This document shows positions 12,101 to 23,385 of a DNA stretch of 64,000 bases, piece after piece. The stretch spans positions 65,898,609 to 65,962,608 of the forward strand of contig OX381709.1 in assembly GCA_947462335.1 (NCBI GenBank), read 5' to 3'. Position 1 is the first letter of the stretch. Every line of letters starts with the position of its first letter. A model generated the notes under the pieces. It did no database searches, was not told the DNA's origin, and worked only from the letters and a program-made list of their open reading frames with translations. The translations under genes and the position numbers were made by a program. This stretch comes from Harmothoe impar (Eukaryota > Annelida > Polychaeta > Phyllodocida > Polynoidae).

Positions 12101-12948
12101 TGAGATTAAATTCTCCCATCTAATCAAGCTTCTCCTGGTAAAGACAACAAGAGGTCTTTGCATTGTTGATGCACCAGCACGCTTTATGTGGGCATTCTTC
12201 TATGGTGATTAACGGAGATATTTAAGGATCCCAGGAACGTTACACTATGTCTTTATGTAGGTTCAAGCAGCCATGTAGCGCTTCATACTGATAGCTGTCT
12301 GCTCATAACCATGCACTTTGCAAGATATCAGGACTAGTGGCTAAGACTCTTAATAAGAGGCAAAAAGTATGGTCGAAGAGAAAATGTGAGAGTCCTTGTC
12401 ATCAAAACGAGTGCCTGACTTTCAGAAGTATCCGTTTTGGCGATACATGGCTCTTACATTTTTCTCTGAGTGGTTGTGGCCTCTTTGATGTGTTATAGTG
12501 GTTCAAGAGTTGAATGGACAATCATAATGTGGGTTACGTAATTGAACAGCTTGCTTTACCCTATATATACCATCTGAAGTATATTCAAGGGCAGTGATGG
12601 CGACTGTATCTATTAGATAGAGTGAAGGTGGAAGTTCCATCTCTATACTTGTGCCAGGGGTTATTTTACATCCCACATTGCATAGACACAGTGTGATATG
12701 GACAGACCTTTGGTATGCTGTATCAGTGTACGTCTACCACACCAGACGGTAAGGCAGCAAGCCTAAATGGATCAGTATCCCATAGTGATTTGAAATTCGT
12801 AACTGCACCGCCAAAACTATGTAGATGCCAGATCCACCGCTCTTCCAGCTGGTCTAACTGCCAACCCCACCCAGCATCGTATCAATGAAATAAATTGTGA
12901 AAGGCAGATTTAGCGCCAAAGAGCACAGTGCGTGACTCGCGTAAGCAC
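9105..12948. other. Non-coding stretch, no gene seen
   Basis: No recognisable gene in 3.8 kb; open frames stay near or below 100 codons. It holds CCCTGGAGG at 9195, the motif pair at 9431/9470 and a G11 run at 9645-9655. Nothing else stands out. Confidence 0.5.
9431..9478. promoter_or_regulatory. Paired GAGCWGCTC motif, 39-bp spacing
   Basis: GAGCTGCTC at 9431-9439 and GAGCAGCTC at 9470-9478. The second is the reverse complement of the first, so the pair faces inward. It lies about 330 bp outside the truncated end of the LINE, in DNA that is not part of it. Confidence 0.45.
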
Positions 12949-13535
12949 TTCAAGTTCAAGTTCAAGTTTCAAGTTTAACATTTTTATTTGCCTCTTCATA
13001 TCAAGACGATCGACCTTCGGCAACCAGGAAGTGGTCAGTTTCCTTACAATTTTTCGGTAGTATCGGAGCATATACTGATGTTGACAATAAAATTCTTACA
13101 TATTCATACATATGTGTGTTGGTTTTTATTAAATACCTTCACTTCATTAGTAGAGACCGGTATGCTAATTTCAAAAGACAATGGTAGAAAGTTATCAGAT
13201 TAGCCTGTTTTTCTAGGCTGTACAATACGCAAGACTTCATGGGATCCTAGTTGGTGCCATGTTTTACAATCTGTAGCATTTAAAGAATTAGTTGGTGCGC
13301 TGTCTTGGGACAGTGCATTGCCTATAAACATCTTGAGTCAGTGCGTATCCTCACTTAGGTATAAACCAGCTGGGTTCACTAACCGTAGCTTAATAATGAA
13401 CATAGATATTAACGTAGACATAAACCTTGCCGTATATTTGTTTAGGGCAACTGCCCAATCCTCTCTGGATAAATCCTTAATCAACCCTCCCTGTGTACCT
13501 GGCTGGACCAGCAAAATAAATAAAATAAAATAATA
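12949..13535. repeat. Possible retroelement remnant bounded by two simple-repeat tails
   Basis: At 12949-12973 TTCAAG is repeated three times plus a TTTCAAG. Read on the minus strand this follows an AATAAA-like sequence and looks like the short-repeat 3' tail that many non-LTR elements carry. At 13513-13535 an AAATA/AAAATA tail ends a plus-strand segment. No reverse transcriptase motif could be read between them, so it may be one old element or two adjacent tails. Confidence 0.35.
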
Positions 13536-15605
13536 GGAGCTAAGTTCGTCGAAGTTTCTCCGAGATGCAGATCTACAGCGTGATCTTATTAATTATGTCA
13601 ACAGCGCACATGGATGGGCGGTATACATGAACGCACTCTCTACACTCAAACGGACATATCAAGCAGGAGTGTATTAATGTCACATATACCTAGTTTCTTC
13701 AGTATCTAGCCCCATCGTTTGACCTTTTTAAACGATATTGAAGCTGTTATGCAGATGGACTGGCGGGCTGCATCAGCAAGTGATAAAGTTTTCATAACGT
13801 GGCGAATATATTTTGAGAAAGTGGTGATCCGGTACTAACCAACAGGTTTGAGAGCAACAGCATGTCTTGTATTGCAGTCTATGCTTCTGTGGTGTCTACA
13901 GATCACTTAGAACTGGTTCCTATATGGGAGGATACGAAGCATTCCATACACTCTAAAGACAATCCCTTGAATTTACGGAGAATTTCCCTACTACATGTAG
14001 TTGATGTTTCATTGTAACCATAGGGTAACACCTTCTCATGAATTGTGGTTATACAGTGCTGTGGGGATTGATATGTGCCTCTCAGGGGCTATTTCATAAC
14101 GATTATGAATTTCTGACACAAGATGTCATTATGAAACCAAAATGGATGCGGTGGGCAATTGTTATGAAGTATACAGCAGAAACGTGCATCACAATGGTGA
14201 GACATAGCATGATACACATAATGACTGTAGATTAATAGTTAGTGTTAGATCACACTTAATACAAGGCTGATACTATGATAGTGTGTAGCATTGAATTCAC
14301 TCTATATTAATAAAACAGTGAATTTCCGTAAAAGACATGACGACATTTAAGAAACAGAATCCTCTAAACGGACTTAGTTTCCTGGCTAACATTGATGCCA
14401 ACAGACTATTTTTTACATTTTACCCGATTGATAGAAAACACACTATTAACGAGGGGAGCTATACTCCCAGTACATGAAACACATCAGCGGTTAGCTTTTA
14501 GACTTCACACAGAAGCTTTTCCAGCGGCTGAGTAAGTGTATCCTGGCCTCTGTCCAGGAGGAGTGTATAAGATAGCCTGATTCGGCTAGACCCCCTAGCG
14601 GCACGACACGGCCACCTGTTGGGGTGTATAAAATAACTAATCCTGTCCCATAGATCACCAACAGGTGGTGGAGGGCCTGGATCCCAGGTGTCTGGGCCGG
14701 TGTAGTGTGAGAGGATGAATGAAGGAGGCTGTGTGTACCTGGATGCTTTACTACATCAGTGGGTGTGTGTACAGCCCTGCAGCTGCTACAGTGAGCAAAG
14801 TCTACCTGCAGGGCCTCAACAGTAACTTAATAGATGGTGGACAGGGGGGTTGTAGCCACACTCCTACTGAGTAGGCGGCCCTTGTACATGAGTACAGGTA
14901 TTTGTATGGTATGGTGCAGGTTTTCTGCTGCACCTAGGAGGTCTGATGGAAATGGGGCAAGGTGCACGTGAGAGGTAGCAGGAAGGTAAGATACCGGCAG
15001 CAGGAGTAAGGGTACGCGTGGTTGCTAATATGCTGCCATAGATAACAGGTATCAAGTCAGCCATGGCTTACCCTGCTCCAGTACTAGGAAATACCACATT
15101 CCTAACGATTATAGCAGATACATGTGGCCACTTCCGTGTGCTTCTGCCTCCAGGTACACCACTAATAACCTCTTCAAGTGCCTATTAGTATAAGTGTTTG
15201 CTTAATCTATAACCCCCTCTCTGCTGACTGATATAAATATATCAATACATGCTCCCTTGCTCCTGTGCTGGGCCGACCTCCAGGGAGCCTTGGTACTCTC
15301 GGCACATCGACACCGGCCACAAAACACCTGAGGTGCAACTTGTAGGTCCGATAACCAGTCGATCTTTAGCTACACTTCAGGGCACAAGGGATTCTCTTTT
15401 TCCCTCCCTCTTCGACACCTGTCTCAAATTAGGGACTTAGCGTGTCAGGCCCATCTCTGACGTTATGGATCTTTATTCAGGCACGTTGCGGGCCTTTGCT
15501 TTCCTGAGTATTGGAGATCTGTTCTTTTTTCTTTCTCTTTTTCCATTCGAGACATATTCATGGAATGGGTTGCCATGAGGAAAAGGAGACCACCATGATG
15601 CTAAG
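13536..15605. other. Non-coding stretch with promoter-like patch
   Basis: No recognisable gene. The part from 14520 to 15430 is richer in GC and contains two TATA-like boxes (near 14563 and 14626), an E-box inverted pair and CCTCCAGGG at 15277. Open frames are under 70 codons. Confidence 0.5.
14612..14668. promoter_or_regulatory. Perfect inverted E-box pair flanking a TATA-like sequence
   Basis: CCACCTGTTGG (14612-14622) and its exact reverse complement CCAACAGGTGG (14658-14668) flank TATAAAA at about 14626-14632. The 11-bp arms contain CACCTG/CAGGTG cores used by Snail/ZEB and bHLH factors. Whether it is a core promoter, an enhancer or a short stem-loop cannot be decided from sequence; no downstream coding exon was recognised. 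Confidence 0.35.
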
Positions 15606-15935
15606 GGAGTGGTCATTTGTTAACCACAGCGGGTGGTTGCACCCCTTGGGGTGAGAACCCAGACGAATTTAGACCTCTCCTAAAGAGGGGTGAGTAAAGA
15701 ACATATCACAGTTCTTTTTAGCGAAAATAGTGCCGTTATAATAAGGACGGTATAAAGAGAGGGTGCCATGCATAGGCCTACATAACCCCCCGCCCCCATC
15801 CTAGACCCTTGGCCCCACCTCTTCCTCGCATGAATACTAGAAGTGTATTACAAAAATGCCTTTGACCCCACTGGAGGAGGGGAGGGGGGACGTTGGCATG
15901 TTCCATCACCCCCTCCCTTGTTGAATGACCACTCC
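15606..15935. mobile_element. Candidate TIR element, about 330 bp
   Basis: GGAGTGGTCATT at 15606-15617 is matched by its perfect reverse complement AATGACCACTCC at 15924-15935. The interior holds G/C-rich runs beside both ends and no coding sequence. A 12-bp perfect TIR at this distance suggests a non-autonomous DNA transposon, but no target-site duplication is visible, so the call is provisional. Confidence 0.45.
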
Positions 15936-16293
15936 ATATCGATGGCAAATCGATTGCCGTTTTGTGATTGGAGTCCTAAGTAGCAGCAGCTTATTACGAG
16001 AATTTAGCAAGATATATAAAGGTAATCGTTATGCTCTTTTAACGCTAGCTGTCTTAATCCACCAATACTCGACGGTGGATATTTAATCCATCAGTCCTGC
16101 CATTATCTAGACATCTTTCTTGACAGATGAGTGTTCGCTATTCCTGTGGATTTAACCCTTAAACAACGATTTTACGTATAAATATGACTACAATTGTGAG
16201 TATAATACAGAACATATGCAGTATTTAAACCACGGTGGTGGCTTAGAACAATAGAGTTCACACCTTGGTTATATTGCATACCCTGGTTTAAAC
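15936..16293. other. Non-coding gap between two TIR elements
   Basis: About 360 bp of unique AT-rich sequence with no feature I can support. Confidence 0.5.
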
Positions 16294-16430
16294 AGATAGA
16301 CAATGGTTATGAAAAGGTATGTAGATTAACCACAGCTTGCTGGTAGGGCGACTTGGGCTTCGCCCTCGTCTGGCCCCCACCAGCAAGCTGTGGTTAATTC
16401 TACATACCTTTTAATAACCATTGTCTATCT
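16294..16430. mobile_element. Long-hairpin MITE, about 50-bp arms
   Basis: The left arm starts AGATAGACAATGGTTAT at 16294 and the right arm ends with the complement, CCATTGTCTATCT, at 16430. About 50 bp per arm pair with only a few differences, including the shared TTAACCACAGCTTGCTGG part. The loop of about 35 bp contains GGGCGACTTGGGCTTCGCCC, itself able to form a small stem. Arms this similar imply a young insertion or selection for the hairpin. No coding capacity. Confidence 0.8.
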
Positions 16431-17063
16431 ATTACGTATCCTCAGTCTTCTGTCAGCAGCCATCTGGATATACCGATTTGTCAGCTCAACACCTACTACA
16501 AAGGGGACATAAAAATGAAGACAGTATGTCAGAGTCCCTCAACCACCCACTACATCACTCTTGTGGTATCAAATCATGCTGTGTCAACAGTATATTTGTT
16601 AACTATCGATTCGGGAACTTCTGCTATAAATTATAACATGATTTGTTTTGAATTGGTTTGACTGACTTTTCACTTATTGTTTTACAATCCTTTACATTGA
16701 ACATTTGTACATTATTTCATTGATAAACTCTGAACCATTTTACTATTTATGTGCCAATCTGTGATGACCCGCCGTAAGCTATACGTATACATTCGTTTTT
16801 ACAGACGTAGCTTTTTTTCCTCATATTACTTTTTATTCAAATAAAGTATGAATACGCAATTTGCAATACAATTTCTATTATGTCGTATCAGTAATTTATA
16901 GTTGGGATAAATCATCCCCCTACTTGCCATAGCAATCATATACAAATAATAAAAAGGTGTTCACACATAACTCATACCCAGCACGGGGTGACATAGCGAC
17001 CACGGTCAAAGAGGCCCGTGTGTGACTGATAATCCTAACTCAGTCTAGTCATCAATCATATTT

Positions 17064-17075
17064 GGGGGGGGGGGG
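17064..17075 (+). repeat. Poly(G) tract, 12 bases
   Basis: Uninterrupted run of 12 G, one of the window's recurrent G/C homopolymers. Confidence 0.9.
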
Positions 17076-17107
17076 ACTAGGTTCGGGTGACAGCGTGGCA
17101 ATCTGCC

Positions 17108-17134
17108 GAGTTGCTCACCTCACCTGAGCTGCTC
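17108..17134. promoter_or_regulatory. Paired GAGTTGCTC / GAGCTGCTC motif, 18-bp spacing
   Basis: GAGTTGCTC at 17108-17116 and GAGCTGCTC at 17126-17134, with CACCTG between them. The first differs by one base from the main motif; this variant recurs elsewhere in the window. Confidence 0.4.
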
Positions 17135-19342
17135 GCCTGTGCCGTGGGAGACACGTTGGTATCTTATAATACACGGACACGTGGTTCTACTTCTGGTGTG
17201 AATGTCCTATACTAGGGTACGTATCAGTAAGCTGAAATGAAAATATTGGCACACCAGATTGGTAGCAGTAAATCTTCGTGTAATCAAGAGGGGTTTTCGC
17301 CGTGGTCCCAAGATCCGGGTTACCTACGTGATAAACTGACACTAGGGAAGCTCATTGCTATTCACAAAACTGTAACACATGAACCCTGAAAATGACATAA
17401 GAATTCCTGAGATTTCCTAAAAGGCATTTAAAGATATTTTCAATTAGATATAGGTTGATAAAGTAACGGTCCCTAATGGCGTTAAGCATATATTCTCATC
17501 AGACTACATGACAACAGAATTGTTCATCAGTCTTTGAAAGAAAATGCCCTATTGTTCGGTTCTTTTATGTTGTTTCATCAACAAAAGCTGCCTTGGATCT
17601 CACATGAGCAGATGTAAGCTGAGGGTGCGCATCCTGATGTTGGCATTTGATGTATACCCCATTCATCTTTAACCTTTGCACAAAATATGAACCATTATTA
17701 TCACTTGTTCACAGATATCACGTGTTCGCAGAGGTGCTCAAGTGTCAAATAGGAAACGGCGGGAACAATCATTTGAGCAGAGGATAATGAATTATTGAAC
17801 ATGAAAAGGTAGAAATAGTCCCTGGGGTATAAAATAAATGTACTGTTGAATGCCGTTCTATTGGGGTGGAATGTAGACAGATAGTAATGCCTGTATGAAT
17901 CTCTACATGCTTATTCACCAATTGGTTATACATGTATGTACCATTCAGACAGATGCCATTATTAGACTAACATCGTACTACGGTTGTCTCATATCCATAA
18001 TATTATACCCCAGGTACATATAAGATTACCATCTATGATTGGATACAGGACAGAAAATGATCATTCGCACCCTACCCCTTGGCACTGTGGCTTGGGCAAA
18101 TTGTATGTTTCCCCTTTATATTGGCATCTAAATACTGAAGCAGAACATGCGAACCCTGGTACTAACATTGTTATGATGTATCAGAATGAAACGCATATTT
18201 CTTATCATATTGTAGGTAGATGTTGTTTGGATAAAGCGAAATATTTACATTATTTGGTAATTCCCAAGCAAACATTTCTATTGCAAGGTCATGTATGTAT
18301 TTCCCTGGTCTCCCTGGATAGTGGTACTATACGCAGGGGCAGCATTCAGTTTAGAGTTATTAAGTTGTAGTATGGCTAAGCTTATAGGCCTTTCATTCAC
18401 CCTTTCATTCCCCCTTAGTGGACAAATCTGTGGCGAAAGGCATTAAAATATCTAGGTCTCTCCTTCCCCTCATCAGCAGCTCTGCACCTTCCTATTTTCT
18501 TCTGCTTGAATGTGTACCAATATTCTTTCCTAGTATAAACTGAAGAGTGTTTACGGGAAATGTTTAACCCCATTCTGGTACTGCAGTACCAGACATATTG
18601 ACAAAGACTTGTCTTCAAATATTGTCCGTCCTCGTAGCTCCCAGGCAACGACAACACCCATCTCCTTCTGGGCTCCCTATCCTCTTATTCAAAACTCTTG
18701 GTTGTCTTGAGGTATCGAGACTTCATTCTGGCGTCGTGCCAGATTATATGTATTTACATAATATGCAACTATGTCAATAAAACTTACAATAGCAGTGAGT
18801 CCGAGTTTTAGGTTGGCTTGATGCATAGATCTATATGGTATATCCTTGTGCCGTTAATATCCATTCAATAGCTTCATGACTTGTTAAATGTACAAATATA
18901 TAGGCCTACTCTGTAACACCTCCTATATGTGTGTATTTACTAGAGTGTATTACACAATCTGTTACAACGTTTATGAAGTTCATGCGCAGACATTTAGTAC
19001 AACTCTATACACTATATTGCTACACTATAACCTATAATTATCGCTACACTATATAATAAAGGTTCCCGGGCCTAGGTTAGACAAGATAAACTAATGAAGC
19101 CACTGAGATTCCCTTGTCAAGATTGAAACGTTGCACTTGGTGCATAATTGTTGGAGAAAACACTAGGACCTCAGGTTAGAGACGCTCATCATACTTTTGT
19201 AACTCATTATTCTAGGTGGGAAGAGCCCTGTCAACCAGTCGATTAGCTATACCGACTGAGGTCTGTCTACAAGTTAATTGGTGTAGTTCCCTTTGACACG
19301 TGCCAAATTAAAGGTGAGTGAGTAGAAATGAACAGTTTAGTC

Positions 19343-19376
19343 TGAGCAGGAGTGAGCAGACTAGATTGAGCAGCTC
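19343..19376. promoter_or_regulatory. Triple GAGCAG array ending in GAGCAGCTC
   Basis: Three GAGCAG half-sites, starting at about 19343, 19353 and 19368, stand in the same orientation; the last is a full GAGCAGCTC. Half-site repetition next to the full palindrome suggests a binding array rather than a chance match. Confidence 0.4.
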
Positions 19377-19710
19377 AACAGCGGTTGGACCTGTTCTGGT
19401 CCTGCAGTCATGGCATGCAAGGCAGCTAACTACTACAGATTGTAGAAATACAAAGTTATATAACATGTCTACATGTACATGTCTAATTAACATCTGGCGG
19501 CACTGCAGAAAGTTATAAGCTATCTTCAAAGCCATACCACACGTGCCAGTGGGCACTTGGGCTCAACATTCACTCCCGACGTTGGCTGATAAAATTACCA
19601 CTTTAGACGCATGGTAGGGGTTGGGATGAGTGCAAACTAATTAACAACTGCATCCCTTGCCTTTCACTCAGCTAGGTTCTCATGGTATTCGATCTGGCTG
19701 CTAGCTGTGT

Positions 19711-20409
19711 TTAGACTCTGCGGTTATATACACAGCTGGTTCTGGGTTGGTTACTAACGGGCTGGGTTAGCGTGACGCTAGTGATCAGTAAAATGAGCGA
19801 GAATCTGTCTGAATGTCGTCTGGTGCCAGCCCCAGACTGGTAATCAAGTGCTGTACTAGTATAAGGGCCAAGTACAGTAACTCTAGATGTGTTTGTACAG
19901 AATCTCACAGTGCGGTGTAAAGATGTTTGCTCGCAATGAATTCCCTGGGTTAATTTACTCCAGAATCTTAAGTCCGTGAGTGTGTTTACATGACCGGTCA
20001 GCCTGTTTCCGTGCTTCTGGTCAGAAGTTTCATCCCCCATCACATAAACACTAATTGGAATGAGATCAATCTCTGATATTTCTGAGGTTTCTATGACATT
20101 ATGAGATTTTCCTATGTTCTTTACCATAATATGTCCTTTTTGGTCTTTGGAATTAACATACAATGTTGCTGTTTTGTTGGCTTTGGTTGGTATAGATGGT
20201 ATACACCATTCAGCAATAGTCCTGGGACACACCATGACCATAACTATATTTACCATTAATAATGTACTTTGATAATGTGAGTGTATTTTCGAAGATGATC
20301 TGATCAAATTAATACACTTATAATACTCAAACTCACTATTACACGATCCAAAAGCAGGGCTCCCTTTCTGAACCGATGCCTCCTCTCCTGGAGACAGTAC
20401 ATTGGGCAT
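19711..20409 (-). CDS. Unrecognised 232-codon ORF, possible exon or relic
   Basis: The second longest ATG-initiated frame in the window. An uninterrupted frame of 232 codons is rare by chance at this base composition (my rough estimate is well under one per window). The predicted protein starts MPNVLSPGEEASVQKG, has a short hydrophobic segment around TLLMVNIVMVMV (residues about 49-60), an ordinary-looking stretch with KTATLYVNSKDQKGHIMVKN, and a second hydrophobic stretch near the C terminus (SLILLITSVTL). No motif or family is recognised. An in-frame stop lies four codons before the ATG. No convincing splice site, promoter or neighbouring exon was found, so it may be one exon, a decayed element or a chance frame. 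Confidence 0.25.
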   Translation of the reverse strand: MPNVLSPGEEASVQKGSPAFGSCNSEFEYYKCINLIRSSSKIHSHYQSTLLMVNIVMVMVCPRTIAEWCIPSIPTKANKTATLYVNSKDQKGHIMVKNIGKSHNVIETSEISEIDLIPISVYVMGDETSDQKHGNRLTGHVNTLTDLRFWSKLTQGIHCEQTSLHRTVRFCTNTSRVTVLGPYTSTALDYQSGAGTRRHSDRFSLILLITSVTLTQPVSNQPRTSCVYNRRV

Positions 20410-22459
20410 ATATCTGTACCTATTTATTTTATCCGTTGGTGCTGCCCTGCCCCAGGTGCCCCACTCCTACCGGTAGTATACCAGGCTCTACACAATGCAT
20501 GCATCCACACAATGTACACGTTCTTCCTGACGACAGTCTCTGGGACAACAATGCTTGGTGTGACAGCACACGGGGGAGTCGTCGGTCTCTTGCTGTCGGC
20601 CAAGGGTCCGGCCAACAACCCCCCCCCCCCTCCCTTACCTCCCCTACCGCCTAACACATCCTCTTACCCTGCTCCAGGACTGCCCTGTCTGGCTTCTCTT
20701 GCTCTGTCTAGGTAAGTGACGGGTGAGTGGCTTCGTCCCACCCCTATTTGTCCCCCACTCCTCCGAGAAGGGCGCTGGTCTGAGTAAGCTGTTTATAGGG
20801 TAGAGAATGGCGATAGAGCTAATCTCTAGCCGACAAATGCTGATCAAAAAGAGGCCTAGACCATCCAGAAGTGCATTGTTGTCGAGGGAATACATCACCT
20901 TACTGTATAACAGAACAGCATAATACATAGGCAGTCTGTCATGGATGTGGGTTTCCACTACATGGCTTCAGTTTAAACGATTGTATCCCTCCTTCAATCT
21001 GCTTGATAAATCAGAAATTGCTCTTTTCTTCCTTCGACATTTTGATTGAGGTAGCGGATTTGTCTTCAATGTAACTTTGCCGATTTGCACATTGAAATCA
21101 AACAATTAGACTTGTGATTCACAAAACTGTCTGCTTTTAAGACAATATTACAGCCGCCTATGTTCTTCCCCTCCTCCAAACCAATGTTCTTCCCTTCCTT
21201 CATGGAAAGCCTCCAACAATCGTCAAGCTTTAAGTCTTTCCATGGGAGGCACGGAGGCTTCATTGACAAGTTAAATCGGAAATACTGTAAAGCACAAGGG
21301 ACTATTCCACTGAAATACGTTATAAACAATTATTATTGAAAGAAATTCTCTTCTGCTTAGGATAGCATGCAGAATGTGTTGACTATCTACTTATGTAAAA
21401 GAATGACTTTAGGCCTCTAACCCAATAATACCAATATTGCTACATCAAACAGCAAAGACGACATCACGTGCAGCCAGAGGCAGGCTGGTCCTCTGTTAGA
21501 CGTAAGTAAGGAGGCTGGGTTGGGCCTGGGTCGGTAATTGAATTGTTCCACCCAAAGTTGGCTCAGAATCTCATCAAGGCCACCATTGAGTGTCTTATCA
21601 CTGGCCCCTTTTCTGGGCAGGCAATGCAATCTTGGCTTGGTGTTAAATGTGTATGTTAAACAGTGACGGCATCTGGATGGGTTGGGTCTATCTGTAAGGG
21701 TTGTCCTGCAGGTCGCTGCTAGTACTGACCAGATTACGAAGGCATGCTCAGTTGGCGATTTGATCTTCTGGGTCGTCAATTCCTGATTCTTCATCTCTAT
21801 ATTTTGTTACTACAATTGAGAAACGTTTACTAACGTGATACAGCCCACTCAAAATTAGATTCTTCTTTATAAATCGCCCTGCACCTGCTACCGTAAGTGA
21901 GCAGTATTTTCCTTAATGGGTTTCTATAAATGAAATTTGATCTTAATTTTTGACTCCTTGCACATTTCCTAACCCTTGATTCCTCTCCCTTCGGACTGAG
22001 GTAATTCCATCTCATATTACACCGATAGTTGTGTATGAGATATGCATCTTATACGCATTCTTAAGGGAATAGCCCTGTCGCTATTCTTTAGGAAGGTCTT
22101 CATCTGAGCCTCAAGAAGGCTTATATAGGCTATATCCTACAGGCTATGGGCTTGATAGATCACCAACGCCTGAGTTGGTAAATTACCCATCAGACCGGTC
22201 CTAGTGATTTCTGATGCACGTATTTAATGTCCCCTATTATAGCGATAACTTAACTTGATGTGCGTCTGCTATACAAGATGCTTTCATATATTTAGCTGTT
22301 ATCAATGGGCTGATCTCTTGGCTGACCTGTACCACTACCAGTTCAACCCGGCATGTTTGAGGTAAGAGAGAGGAAAAGGAAGAGACTATGAGGGGAGAGA
22401 AAGACCCTTTGTCAGACACCCTTTGCGTCAGAGTCAGCTACAGAACTAGTCTGAGATGC
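20410..22459. other. Non-coding stretch, no recognised gene
   Basis: Contains a C12 run at 20619-20630 in a CT-rich patch, which produces proline-rich chance frames. Open frames of up to 125 codons (21417-21794, minus) match no known family. Confidence 0.45.
20619..20630 (+). repeat. Poly(C) tract, 12 bases
   Basis: Uninterrupted run of 12 C inside a pyrimidine-rich patch. Confidence 0.9.
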
Positions 22460-22523
22460 ACCGGAAGTAAGCAGTTTCAGAGGGCCGCATTCTATGTTTT
22501 CAGAGACGGTGCTGACTTCCGGT
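22460..22523. promoter_or_regulatory. Inverted pair of ETS-type sites
   Basis: ACCGGAAGTA at 22460-22469 and ACTTCCGGT at 22515-22523 are strong matches to the ETS/GABP consensus in opposite orientation. The similarity extends to a 13-bp inverted repeat, CCGGAAGTAAGCA versus TGCTGACTTCCGG, with one mismatch. ETS pairs are common at metazoan promoters. No gene start is recognised nearby, so the function is inferred. Confidence 0.4.
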
Positions 22524-23037
22524 CCTAGGACAGGCAGCTGCATATGGAGTTTCTAGTTTGCCCTGCAGAAAGCAATATCATACTTTGGCAGAGCATGACG
22601 TAGGGACCTTACATCTCTGCCTATTCGTTATGGTAGCACAAGTTCTTTGCAATGAAAGCGACCATAATCTTAAAGGTTTTCCATGAAAACGTAATTTCGT
22701 ACGCGATCCTAGGTGTGACATAAATGCACTCTTCCTTTAGTTTCCTGAGCTTCTAAGCACCTTATTAATCAGGACTTTCAGTTATATTTTTCACAGTGTT
22801 CTGGGATTAGTCCGTTTCAAGGGCGATATTTCTCTGTGTCATTTCCCTTCATTTCCCATGTTCACAGTTGCAGTTATTCGTCTCGACATCGAAGGGGACA
22901 TGATCTTGGGAGATTGCCTATCTCAGATGTGAAAAGGAGATGCAATAAGGTTTGTTACCTCGGGCCCCGACCCCCTGTTGTTAAGAAATGATTGCTCCTT
23001 TAGCAAGAGATCACTGTAAAAAGTTGTTGTTCGTGAA
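22524..23037. other. Non-coding stretch
   Basis: About 500 bp of unique sequence with no supportable feature. Confidence 0.5.
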
Positions 23038-23105
23038 CAGCAAAATTTGCTGTATATGTACAGTACTTTATCTGTAAAGAATAATACAGCAAATTTTGCT
23101 GTACA
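23038..23105. repeat. Two ACAGCAAAATTTGCTGT-type palindromes
   Basis: ACAGCAAAATTTGCTGTA near 23038-23056 and ACAGCAAATTTTGCTGTA near 23087-23104 are each near-perfect palindromes and resemble each other. Both are followed by TGTACA-rich sequence; related TGCTGTAC and CTGTACAGTAC fragments recur to about 23530. This looks like the body of a small palindromic repeat family associated with the adjacent SINE fragments. Confidence 0.55.
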
Positions 23106-23183
23106 TGTACAAATCTGTTACTGTAGATGCAGGTTACAGTACTGACTTGTAGATCTACAGCACTTTTCCCTGTAATATGTACA

Positions 23184-23218
23184 CGAGAGGTCGTGGGATC
23201 GATCCTTGGTCTAGCCAC
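23184..23218 (+). mobile_element. SINE fragment with tRNA 3' half
   Basis: GAGAGGTCGTGGGATCGATCC followed by CTAGCCAC resembles the T-arm and 3' acceptor side of a tRNA. It parallels the end of the fuller copy at 23319-23385, but the 5' half is replaced by unrelated palindromic sequence. Confidence 0.45.
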
Positions 23219-23318
23219 CTCTCATCAGGGATCTTTAGCAACAAGGCTGTAGCTCATTTAATACAGACATGGCAGAGGTAGCTTATATCCCAATATGACC
23301 ATTTGTAACACCCACTCT

Positions 23319-23385
23319 GTGGCGCAACTGATCAGGGCCCGTCTCCAACACCACAGGTGGTGAGTTCTTTCCTTGGTCGAGCCAC
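23319..23385 (+). mobile_element. tRNA-Trp(CCA)-like SINE head
   Basis: GTGGCGC at the start can pair with GAGCCAC at the end as an acceptor stem. GTGGCGCAACTG resembles a pol III box A region, and the anticodon-loop position reads CTCCAAC, anticodon CCA (Trp). The T-arm GTGAGTTCTTT no longer keeps the box B consensus, so this is a decayed SINE head or tRNA relic, not a working tRNA gene. Confidence 0.5.

Larger units (their letters stand above)
16431..19710. other. Non-coding stretch, no recognised gene
   Basis: A TTG-initiated frame of 128 codons (17984-18370, plus) is the longest here and matches nothing I know. It also holds AATGGCGTTAAGCAT at 17474-17488, resembling the LINE tail near 48.6 kb, a G12 run at 17064-17075, and motif groups at 17.1 and 19.35 kb. 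Confidence 0.45.

Noticed and set aside
17984..18370. 128-codon frame
   Set aside because: It starts with TTG rather than ATG and matches nothing known; the length alone is not convincing.
20376..20715. Proline-rich ORFs around 20.4-20.7 kb
   Set aside because: Produced by the C12 run and CT-rich flanks in several frames.
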